Origin: Cristatella mucedo
Lineage: Eukaryota; Bryozoa; Phylactolaemata; Cristatellidae
Reading direction: 5' to 3'
DNA: 48,500 nt
NCBI GenBank assembly: GCA_009760855.2
Contig: WPIO01000119.1
Span: forward strand, 1 to 48,500
The notes beneath the pieces were generated by a model. The model searched no databases. It was not told the origin of the DNA and worked only from the letters and a program-made list of their open reading frames with translations. Each line of letters opens with the position of its first letter. Position 1 is the first letter of the stretch. Below are positions 1 to 8,002 of the stretch, in pieces. Both the position numbers and the translations under genes were made by a program.

Positions 1-24
1 GATTTCACAAATCTGGAGATAACA

Positions 25-328
25 AGATCTCAGTCGTTAACGAGTTTTAAGATTTCGGAATACAGAAAAGGATGGCATAGTGTGGAAGGGGTTTGAAGTA
101 ATCGAAGTGTACAACCAATTGACCGGGGTATGAAGAGTGATTAGAGCCGATAGGAGGCCTAATGCGATACCGATTCAAATAGATCGCCTCATACAAGAGG
201 GTGAAGGAATCCAAAGGTGAGTGACAGAATCCCGAAGTCGATACCGGAGAGGAACAGCACAAGTGCAGCTGCATGTCATCCGAGCATAAAAGAAAGCCGA
301 GATTGAGTTTTATCATTTACATTAGCAA
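25..328 (-). mobile_element. L2-like LINE relic with an internal deletion
   Basis: The minus-strand frame at 47-316 starts in a decayed RT motif C block (LGFLLCSDDMQLHLCC, compare LGFHFYADDTQLYLCC in the copy at 22.3 kb). Within about ten residues it continues into the element's C-terminal segment (FCHSPLDSF-LLYEAIYL, compare VLSLTFRFLYSLAPAYL elsewhere). Roughly 200 residues between them are missing. The left part matches the C-terminal region of the copy at 48.35 kb. It is non-functional and antisense to the SRCR gene downstream. Boundaries are approximate. Confidence 0.7.
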
Positions 329-1458
329 GATGATAGTACAACTTGCAGAAAAAGGTGAATTTAACACGGATTTCCATCGTATAACATACTTCAAAGGTTC
401 ATCGGACTACCATTTTGTATTGACACATACTCTCTAAATTCTCCCAATGAAATAATACCTACTTCATTATTGTAAACTTCAGCATTCCTGGGAAATTGTC
501 TATACACTTGGTGGCAGCCTTGCTGACTCCTGAGCTTATACTCCCATGATAGTCACCTCTTGGGCTACTTTACGGATGTAACTATTCTTCTCATGGTCTC
601 GTTGTGTCTTGAGATGGAGTATCTTGGGTAGGGTATGTGCACAGAAGCTGCTTGAATATTCAGCGAGCACACCTGGCCAGAAGACTCCAAAGTAGTTCTT
701 ATGGATTTGTGGAGTTACAGACGAATGGACATTATGGATTTGTGGAGTTACAGACGAATGCACATTGCATTATTGGGAGTGCTTAAGATTAAAGTTTTGT
801 TATCAGAGTTTAAATGGTGTGACACCAATAATGCAAGATTCTTCAATAAGTATGGCAATAGCAAGACAAGGTAGAAGGTTCGTAAGTGTCAAATTCTAGT
901 AAGTTACCTACAATGCACTTTGATCTTTGCCTGACAAAAGCCGCTTTAAAAGAGGCTTGGGCATTATCCGAGACTATGACAGATCGACCGTGTTAATTAA
1001 GCTTAGTTGCTGCATCTTTAAAAGTAAAACCATAGGTATGGGGTGTAGATAAATTTAGCCCGGGTAGGCTTAAGAAAGGGTATTGAGTAAGAGAAGTGAA
1101 TGGAGGTTGAAGACTTGATTGGGTTGTCATATTGCAGGTGAGCTCTCTGACTTTTCTCCTTAGGATTCTGATGCTGCTGGCAAGCATGTCTGTAAAGCAA
1201 GCATGGGATCTTACGAAAAAGTTTTTAATTCCTTGCCTATCGTACCTACAGCAGCAACCTAGGGATCATTTGCTTTATTCACTTTATTAAACAGTTTCCT
1301 TTCAACTAAAGTCCATGGTACCTATTTGCTGCCCTTTGATTAAAGGCAGCCAGCTTGTTTAGAGGAACTCGTTTGCCATGGCAAAAATTGGCTTCGGTAT
1401 TGTATACCAATGTTAAAACAACATAAGCATGATGTGATCCAGCCGTGTCTTGTCACAG
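329..1458. other. Upstream intronic or intergenic DNA, no exon seen
   Basis: The first visible SRCR exon enters in phase 1, so this stretch should be the 3' part of a larger intron. I see no half-SRCR exon in it. It ends in the acceptor TGTCTTGTCACAG. The only structure noted is a 33-bp direct duplication at 701-766. Confidence 0.5.
701..766. repeat. 33-bp tandem duplication
   Basis: Two adjacent 33-bp units (701-733 and 734-766), each beginning ATGGATTTGTGGAGTTACAG, differ at one base (G/C near the unit end). This is a recent local duplication with no known function. Confidence 0.95.
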
Positions 1459-1609
1459 GTGACTTACCTCCTCGGCTGCGTCTCAGTGGAGGAAGTGACT
1501 CGAGCAGAGGCAGACTCGAGGTGCTCTACAACGGTGCCTGGGGTCTTGTGTGCAGCAGTGGCTTCGGTGATGTTGACGCCACGGTGGCCTGCCGACAGCT
1601 CGGTTTTGG
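1459..1609 (+). CDS. SRCR gene, exon 1 of those visible: first half of SRCR domain 1
   Basis: This exon encodes the N-terminal half of a group A scavenger-receptor cysteine-rich domain, an extracellular ligand-binding fold. Seen: LRLSGGSDSSRGRLEV, then YNGAWGLVCSSGF, then DVDATVACRQLGF, giving cysteines 1 and 2 of the domain. The acceptor is TGTCACAG (AG 1457-1458) and the donor is GTATGT at 1610. The exon enters in phase 1 and leaves in phase 2, splitting the glycine codon of CRQLGFG. That phase matches the next exon exactly. The 5' end of the gene, including any signal peptide, is not in the window. Confidence 0.88.
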
Positions 1610-2147
1610 GTATGTAGCACGAAAGTGATTTATAATTAAAATAAAAATTGGTTGGTTCCACAGCCTCATTTGCATAGCTACTAAAGAGCCTCGGTGACTC
1701 TCACCCCACTTGCAGTGAACCAGAGTCCTGGGTCGTGAGGCCCCATTAACTCACGAGTCTCATGAATGCCAGGCGTCTTGCCACTTCGTTAGAATATCCA
1801 GTTTCGAAACTTGCCTGCACAATCCCTTCAGTCTTGTACAGTGCCGAACAAAATGTTGTCCAATAAGTGGCAAGATGTGTCCTAAGTCGTTACGGTACAA
1901 TCGCTGTCCTCGATGTCCAACGTAACATTGGTGCAATGACTGTAGTGAACTTGCCAGGATGCAACTAAGTGGCAAGTTGAGCTAAGACACGGCTATTTTC
2001 TTGAATTATGGGGCAAATAGCACTGGAAATCTATCCATACTGCCAAGACTTTTTCTCTCATTCTGTCTCTCTTTCCCATTCTGTCTCTCTGTCTCTATCT
2101 GTGTCTGTCTCTATCACTCTCTGTGTGTCTCTGTCTACTTCACTCAG

Positions 2148-2148
<1 letters not shown>

Positions 2149-2232
<84 letters not shown>
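2149..2232. repeat. (CT)42 microsatellite
   Basis: An 84-nt uninterrupted CT run lies inside a wider TCTCTG-type pyrimidine tract (about 2050-2265). It sits in SRCR intron 1 and reads CU in the pre-mRNA, complementary to the GA run of intron 4 (7192-7250). Confidence 0.98.
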
Positions 2233-2235
<3 letters not shown>

Positions 2236-2404
2236 TTTTCCGTCCTCTCTATCTCTCTGTGTGTCACTTAGGCTCTCTTCTTCTTTGTAACTGTCTCCTA
2301 TCGGTTTTTTTTTCTGTTGCTGGCAGGTCTTTCACAAATTAATATTTAATGTAATAGACGCACTTTTCAACCAAAGCAGGCACCATTTACCAACACTTCT
2401 GCAA

Positions 2405-2514
2405 GCTCAACACTCACGTACACACACGTGCATGTATGTGCACACACATGACATGTACTATCATGTGCATACACACACACATGCACACACACAGAGATGA
2501 ATAAGCACAGAGGC

Positions 2515-2545
<31 letters not shown>

Positions 2546-2560
2546 TACACGGATGCACAG
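2405..2560. repeat. CA-rich imperfect microsatellite
   Basis: Repeated CACACA runs interrupted by TG, GAGATG and ATAC steps, with the cleanest stretch at about 2515-2540. Intronic. Confidence 0.9.
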
Positions 2561-3264
2561 GCATGCTCATGCTCAGGGTAAGCAGCAGAGAAGCTCTTCC
2601 ATAAGTTAGGGCAGAATAATGAGCAGGAACAGCAGTCCGAATTGGCCTGGAAGACAAATACAACCCAGCTTCGCAAGCATAAGCCAATCGCTGCCAATTC
2701 GTGACATTTGTATGCAGTTTTGAGAAAGTATATTGTAGATCTTAAATGGATAACATATGCAATGGCTCTGGGCCATCAGTTTTTCTACCAGTTGGAGCTG
2801 TCTTCTTGTAAGGCAACCATAAGCCACCGTCTCTAGTGGCATCGATTTTCTAACCTTGCAGGCTCACTTGAATTTGCTCTGGGATGCATTGGTACTGTCG
2901 GCTATGCAGTCAGTTCAACCTGCAGCACTCTTAGTGCGGGTCTGCATGCATTTGCACTGTGCAAGTCTCTGTCTTGCAAGACTGCAGTTTTTATGGTGGG
3001 CTTGTCGTTCCATATGGATCAAGTCACCACCGGCAGCTACAGTGGCATGCAAGGCAGCTCATACATTGGCAGTCATCTATGCTCACTGCCATGTCGAGGC
3101 TTGCTCGACTAGCAGCTTACATGCACCAGCACAGCTGGTTCTTCTTCTCCTAACTTCTTCTGGCTGCATGCACTGCTGCTTTAGCTATCAACACAGTGTG
3201 AGCATTGCATGAGTGCCAGTCGTGGAGTTGTGCCTCCGTGCAAGCTTCGACTTTTTCTTGGCAG

Positions 3265-3705
3265 GACCGGCTCTCTAGTCTCGCCAAGTTTGCCCATTTT
3301 CTTGACTGGCATTAATGCTCCGACCGTCAACGAGAGTGTTCCCATATGGCTGTCCAACGTCTCATGCAATGGCTCCGAGTCGACTCTTCTCGAATGCCCT
3401 CACAGCGGCTGGAATGTGACTCGAGGCTGTCAACGCAGCAGTGACGTCAAAATCAGTTGCCAGCCAACGACTGCCACCCGGCCCACACCCAGTTCTACGA
3501 CTCATCTCACTGCCAGCACTTCAGCGGCCATACGCCGGAGCTTCGAGCCCTGGGAGCTGAGGCTCTTGCCACACAGAAACAGCAGCAGTGGCAGCGGCCT
3601 GCTGAAGGTCTACTACAAGGACAAGTGGAGTGGTGTGTGCATTACAGGCTTCTTCAAAGAGTACGATGCCACGGCAGACTTGGCTTGCAAGCTGCTCAAC
3701 TTCAG
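3265..3705 (+). CDS. SRCR gene, exon 2: second half of SRCR-1, mucin-like linker, first half of SRCR-2
   Basis: The first base completes the glycine codon split in exon 1. Seen in order: IWLSNVSCNGSE, STLLECPHSGW, a GC and an ISC, giving cysteines 3-6 of SRCR-1. Then comes a Thr/Ser/Pro-rich linker of about 30 residues (QPTTATRPTPSS onward), probably O-glycosylated. Then SRCR-2 begins: ELRLLPH, GLLKVYYKDKWSGVC, DATADLACKLLNF. Several N-glycosylation sequons lie in SRCR-1 (NES, NVS, NGS, NVT). No intron separates the linker from either domain. The donor is CTTCAG|GTGAGC and the exon leaves in phase 2. SRCR-2 is more diverged, with CKLLNF in place of CRQLGF. Confidence 0.9.
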
Positions 3706-4065
3706 GTGAGCAAGCTCAGGGCCTGGGTAGTGTGCATATCCATGCTAGCTGCCGTTAGTTGGCTCGCCTCCGGCTTGCTATACCATGCTCTATCATCATT
3801 ACTGGCAGAGTGGTAGTAGCAGAACTCATAGCTTCTTTGGCAGCCCTCGTGTGCCTGAATTAATCGGGAGAGACCACAGTTGCAGTTTTGAAAGGCTTGC
3901 CGAGTGGGGAGACTAAGCTTTAAAAAATCCTTCTGGAAACTGTACTCTATGTGGAAACAAGAAATGGGAGCCTAATTATTGGCTTTGTGTGTGCATATGT
4001 GATCTCGCAATGCATTTCGAATCAACCGGTATCCAACAGAATAATAACATTTCTGCCGTTTGCAG
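3706..4065 (+). other. SRCR intron 2 (360 bp)
   Basis: Bounded by GTGAGC and TTCTGCCGTTTGCAG; phase 2. No repeat or other feature seen. Confidence 0.8.
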
Positions 4066-4235
4066 CTCTGGTTATGTTTTGGAAGTGACCACAGACGAAT
4101 TTTGGTATGAACTCCACTTGCTTAAAGATGTAAAATGCTTGGGAAATGAAACCTCAATTAGCAGCTGCCGACGAGCTCCAGATGTAGAAGCTCTTCATTG
4201 CTGGTATGGTGATTCACTGCTTGTTCAATGCATGG
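4066..4235 (+). CDS. SRCR gene, exon 3: second half of SRCR-2
   Basis: Completes SRCR-2: SSGYVLEVTTDEFWYELHLL, DVKCLGNETSISSC, EALHC and LLVQC, giving cysteines 3-6 of a six-cysteine group A domain. It enters in phase 2, completing an AGC serine codon, and leaves in phase 1 at the donor CATGG|GTAAGA. Phase-1 boundaries between domains and phase-2 introns within domains recur throughout this gene. Reading through the donor would add about 25 unrelated residues before a stop. Confidence 0.9.
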
Positions 4236-4501
4236 GTAAGACTTTCAGTTTCCTTGTGCTGGGCAGAGCGTTCCTCTTCTGGAACGTTCACCTTTCCTCT
4301 GTCGTGCACTAGAGAAGCTGTCTTGCAAAGAGTTGGTTAGCATGAATTGTCATTCTGCTGGTCTCATCGGCCCATTCGCTTGCCTGAGTGGTTGCTCAGA
4401 AATGCCAGAGTCCACAGGAGAGTTCCTTTGAGGCTCAGATCACTTGAGGTATTATGGTTCATCCTGGAATTTCAACATCGTCATTTTCTTGTCACTTTTA
4501 G

Positions 4502-4541
4502 CAGACTGTTCATTCACTGCCACTGATCCATGTCGTGGCTG
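4502..4541 (+). CDS. Possible alternative 37- or 40-nt exon of the SRCR gene
   Basis: A pyrimidine tract ends in TTTTAGCAG, a NAGNAG tandem acceptor giving starts at 4502 or 4505. A consensus donor G|GTAAGT follows at 4542. Entering in phase 1 it would encode roughly (A)DCSFTATDPCRG. It would leave in phase 2, which does not fit the phase-1 downstream exons: joining to 6943 gives an immediate TGA, and joining to 7555 gives a stop after eight codons. It is therefore either a false exon or a truncating one. Confidence 0.3.
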
Positions 4542-5108
4542 GTAAGTTGGCTGTCACTACTAATAGCTTAAATATGCCAATCTACTGTCCAACCATCTCC
4601 AATATCCACTTTTTAAGCAGTTCACTTAAAAAAGTCAAAGCAACTGACAATTCTCAGCAAGATGAAGAGACACCCGATGGACACATCTGAGAGCAGTTGT
4701 GAGATCTTCAACCCTCATTGGAAGCTCTGAGTCTTTGGCCTTTATAAAATAGTGGTTTGCATGTCTGCTTGTTCCTTAGAGGTTGCCATGTTCACAGGAT
4801 AAATTAAGAAAAACTATAAATAAAAAGGAAATGTTGTTCCTGCAAAACCGCTTGTGCAGATGCCTTTATTTCACGGATTAGCATAGCAAATGAGCCATCC
4901 TTTACTCAGCCTGATGACAGAGCAATGCAAGGATGCTAATTAACATCCAAGTTGTGTCAATTGAGGCAAACGATGCATTGTCACGATTGGTTTTCCAGTA
5001 GCAAACTTTGTGAAGGTAGATAGCGGCTCAGTTATGACCTTTGATGAGTAAGCAAGGCGAACCCAGGGTTTTTGGTGCTATGTGAATTACAGAAGAGAAA
5101 ACCTTGCG

Positions 5109-5168
5109 TAGCACACACACACACACACACACTTAGACACACACACACACACTTAGACACACACACAC
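5109..5168. repeat. CA microsatellite interrupted by TTAGA
   Basis: Three CA blocks are separated by two copies of CTTAGACA. Intronic in the SRCR gene. Confidence 0.95.
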
Positions 5169-6094
5169 AAATACAAACATGCACACATAACCACACATTA
5201 TATGTTGTGCATTTGCATTCACTATATGTGTAGGTGAAGTAATGCGATATACAGCCAACCAGCATGCCAAGCTTTCACTGTCCATGTAAAGGGTTCCATC
5301 GGCATTGTGTGCCAAGGTTCTGAGACTATTTAATGTGTTTAGCAATGTATCTTTGGGCCACCCTTTTGCATACCTGCAAGTATTTTTACTGGAGCTCTGT
5401 CCTCCTCTAGTGCATTTCTTAAGGGCATGCATTGTCTTTGGCAACGCCAAAAGTAAATTTTCAGTTGACCTGCGTTCTTTACGTGCACCAGCAGTTTGCT
5501 GCTCCAGAACGTTACTGCTTAATAAAAATTGCAAATAGTTTACATGAAAAGAAAAGCGCCAATTCATTGATATGGCCAAGAATAACTCGTGGCTTGGAGG
5601 ACTACGACGCCCCTCTTGGTTGATGCACTGTTTCGTAATGAAGATCCTAATATTGGGGGTAGGTATTGTGTAGTCGTATAGTCCTGGGGGTATATTATAA
5701 CCCCCTCGTCTATTTTAGGCTGCTCATTGACACGCCACTGTCTGGCTACTCTGCCAGAGAAGCAGTAAGTTAGTATCCATTTTAATATAATCATTTGCAC
5801 TACCAATAACTGCAGAAACTAAGCAGTGCATCTGTAAGAACCCTAGGTAAAACATTGCTGAAGGTGAGAAGTTGAATCCTCTATTTTTTGGTGAGCAGCT
5901 GCTTTTTATTGAACACCAGCACTCTGCTGCCTAAGATGTAGGGAGATGTGTGTGTGAGGGGGACAACTATGTTCAACTATTCAGGCTTGAACCAACAATA
6001 CAGGGGTAATGCCTTAGAAATAGTAAGTAAAGGGGGTCACGAAATGACACTGGTGATGGTTAAAATCACGGCAGACCGCTGTCTCTTTCAGTCG

Positions 6095-6245
6095 GTCAGC
6101 TTGGTCTGAGCCCTGACGGGTAAGGTGCTCGGTCCCGGGTCTTGGAGCTGGGTCGCAGGCTCGAGTCCTGCAGCGGGTAGTCCTTTATTACCCACTCAAG
6201 CGGTGGTGATGCCCATTAACATTCTTTTGTCACTATATGAATGAG
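6095..6245 (+). mobile_element. tRNA-derived SINE copy 1
   Basis: The pol III B box GGCTCGAGTCC lies at about 6159-6169, and upstream GGGTAAGGTGCTCGG is an A-box-side relic. The body shares TCCTTTATTACCCACT and CAAGCGGTGGTGAT with the copies at 33.9 and 38.5 kb. It lies in SRCR intron 3, in the gene's sense. Confidence 0.7.
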
Positions 6246-6942
6246 GCATTTGGATCAGCTAACCTTAAATTGTGGTATACTTTCCAGGAAATACCAGCAC
6301 CCTGTTGTTTAGGATGCAAGTGGCAGAGTGACAAGAGCAACTGCATGTGCTGATACACTCTTAACCTGCCTTGAACTCTCTCCAAACTATGATGCAACTT
6401 GCTCAACCGCCCTGATCCGAGTAAAAGGGCATGCTTTGCCTAGCTTGTTGAACGCCAGCTGTCTTACCAAATATTAACAGCCCAGTGCTAAAGAGTCTTA
6501 TTGGTCTACTTATAATACTGCTCATACTGCCTCCGTATACTAAACCGCATATACCCCTTGGGGTGTATTAATCATATTTAATTGATTGGTTTAGATTATT
6601 AATTCTCGCATTGATTATGTTTATTATTAACTAATTTTCAATTGAGTAATTGCAGCAGACACATATTAATCAGCTGTTGCTACTGCCTTTTAGCTGCTTA
6701 GCTAGTTACAATCAAAAAAGCTCCATTCCTATTCCACAATTGATTGAGCACGTTTACACTGTGTCGGCTTTAAGCTTGGATCTCACTACTCAATGCTGGT
6801 ACATAGAGTATGCTTTCAGACAGAAGACATCTGGAGTAAACGCTGCTACCATATTGCTTTCCCCATGGTGACACATGTCAATTAATCTGCCCTGCCCTTA
6901 CGGATTCTACTTAATTGTGCATTTTTCTCGATTTCTTTTTAG

Positions 6943-6966
6943 ATTCTTTGGGACAAAGAACAAGTG
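6943..6966 (+). CDS. SRCR gene, exon 4: 24-nt microexon
   Basis: Strong acceptor CGATTTCTTTTTAG and donor GTG|GTAAGC. Symmetrical (phase 1 in, phase 1 out), it would encode SLGQRTS as a spacer between SRCR-2 and SRCR-3. With the base carried from exon 3 the junction codon is GAT. The last base joins exon 5 as GGC. Skipping it also keeps the frame, so it may be alternative. Shortness is the main uncertainty. Confidence 0.6.
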
Positions 6967-7169
6967 GTAAGCATTTAAGGCAGTTGGACATTTAGTCATC
7001 ATTTCCTTTCAATAGATTAGCCACAAAAGCGTGCACATGCTTATTGCAATTCTGATTAGGGCATTTGGTGTTGCACATGGGTATTTTAGCATGATTTGAG
7101 TGTCATCATACTGAGAACAATCCTCACGAATGATGTGACCAAGACGACAATAACAGACATGGGCAGAGA

Positions 7170-7189
7170 TGGGGAGAGAGAGAGAGAGT

Positions 7190-7252
<63 letters not shown>

Positions 7253-7335
7253 TGAGAGAGACAGAGAGTGGTAGGTAGCAAGAGATAGACAGTGAGAGGG
7301 AGAGAGACAGAGATAAAGACAGAGACAGAGAGACA
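7170..7335. repeat. GA-rich microsatellite with a 59-nt pure run
   Basis: Uninterrupted (GA)n at 7192-7250, flanked by imperfect GAGAGA/GACAGA repeats. It is the reverse complement of the CT tract in intron 1 of the same transcription unit. Confidence 0.97.
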
Positions 7336-7463
7336 CACAGACGGACAAAAGGGAGGGAGGGCAAAAGATGTGGTTGCTTGGGGTTGACCACTTTTTATAG
7401 CGGCACATCACCCAATGGGCATTTGGTGTGTTGTCCTGATGCATTCAGTTAATTGTTTTATAG

Positions 7464-7545
7464 TGCTTCCTTCGCAGCAAATCTAAACTGCCTAGAAACA
7501 GACTGAGTTCTCTGATGGTGCTACATCAATAGTATTATTATTATT
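7464..7545 (+). mobile_element. Solo 3' terminus of the L2-like LINE beside a splice acceptor
   Basis: TGCTTCCTTCGCAGCAAAT is followed by the decayed stem-loop (AACTGCCTAGAAAC, GAGTTCTCTGATGGTGCT) and a TATTATTATTATT tail, matching the 3' ends at 13.73, 17.26 and 30.37 kb. It is only 82 bp, in the gene's sense, and ends 9 nt before exon 5 (GCTCTGCAG lies between). Confidence 0.8.
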
Positions 7546-7554
7546 GCTCTGCAG

Positions 7555-7693
7555 GCCTTCGCCTAGCCTATGGAATTAACAACAAAACTGGAATCGTTCA
7601 GCTTTTCGTGAATGAAACCTGGCTCTCCATCTGCAGCACTCATCCATGGAGAGTAACCGAGGCCCAGGTCGTTTGCCGACAGCTTGGCTTTAG
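7555..7693 (+). CDS. SRCR gene, exon 5: first half of SRCR-3
   Basis: Encodes LRLAYGINNKTGIVQLFV, ETWLSICSTHPW, then EAQVVCRQLGF, a clear group A SRCR N-terminal half with cysteines 1 and 2. Acceptor TTGCTCTGCAG, donor CTTTAG|GTAGGT at 7694. It enters in phase 1 and leaves in phase 2, the same pattern as exon 1. Its acceptor follows directly on a retrotransposon tail. Confidence 0.9.
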
Positions 7694-7809
7694 GTAGGTC
7701 CATCTGGAAAATAACACGTTCGAGCACTAGCTCCACTGTGGCTCGAGTTCATGCTGGCCATCTTTTGCAGACCTGTCACATTGTGTTATGTCCGTATTTT
7801 GGTTTACAG
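7694..7809 (+). other. SRCR intron 5 (116 bp)
   Basis: Bounded by GTAGGT and TTTTGGTTTACAG; phase 2. Shortest intron of the gene. Confidence 0.85.
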
Positions 7810-8002
7810 TAACGTGGTGGCATCGACAATGGGAAACTTAAACAGCACACTCTCCAGCATCGTTCTTGACAGCTTCACAAGCAATTCCTTTGACTGCCAG
7901 GGAAACGAGCCAGGCCTCATTGAGTGCCGGCATGTGGAAGCGGTCAGCAATAGCGTCTGTGGGAGAACAGCTTTCCATATTGCCCAAGTCAGTTGCTATT
8001 AA
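7810..8002 (+). CDS. SRCR gene, terminal exon 6: second half of SRCR-3 and stop
   Basis: The first base completes an AGT codon split in exon 5. Seen: SIVLDSF, SFDCQGNEPGLIEC, NSVCGRT and AQVSCY followed by TAA (8000-8002). This gives cysteines 3-6 of SRCR-3. The protein ends one residue after the last cysteine, with no transmembrane or cytoplasmic segment, so this isoform is predicted to be secreted. The six visible exons sum to 1118 nt and, with one carried base, exactly 373 codons. Confidence 0.9.

Larger units (their letters stand above)
1610..3264 (+). other. SRCR intron 1 (1655 bp) with CT and CA microsatellites
   Basis: The intron is bounded by GTATGT and CTTTTTCTTGGCAG and joins two phase-2 half-domain exons. 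It holds a pyrimidine-rich block with (CT)42 at 2149-2232 and a CA-rich block at about 2405-2560. The open frame at 2856-3212 has no SRCR cysteine pattern and is treated as non-coding intron. Confidence 0.8.
4236..6942 (+). other. SRCR intron 3 (2.7 kb)
   Basis: The intron joins two phase-1 exons. It contains a possible alternative exon (4502-4541), a CA repeat (5109-5168) and a tRNA-derived SINE (6095-6245). Near 5600-5705 there are short imperfect inverted repeats, such as GGGGG TATATTATAA CCCCC at 5686-5705. The acceptor is TCGATTTCTTTTTAG. Confidence 0.7.
6967..7554 (+). other. SRCR intron 4 (588 bp)
   Basis: Contains a GA-rich microsatellite (7170-7335) and, at its 3' end, an L2-like 3' terminus (7464-7545) whose TTA tail ends 9 nt before the exon-5 boundary. 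Confidence 0.75.

Noticed and set aside
2001-2342. Open frames of Ser/Leu repeats through the CT tract (and Glu/Arg or Ser/Leu frames at 7009-7444)
   Set aside because: Translations of a dinucleotide microsatellite; no start context, domain or splice support.
2856-3212. 118-residue plus frame in SRCR intron 1
   Set aside because: Cysteines do not follow the SRCR pattern, and the 1609-3265 junction already joins in phase without it.
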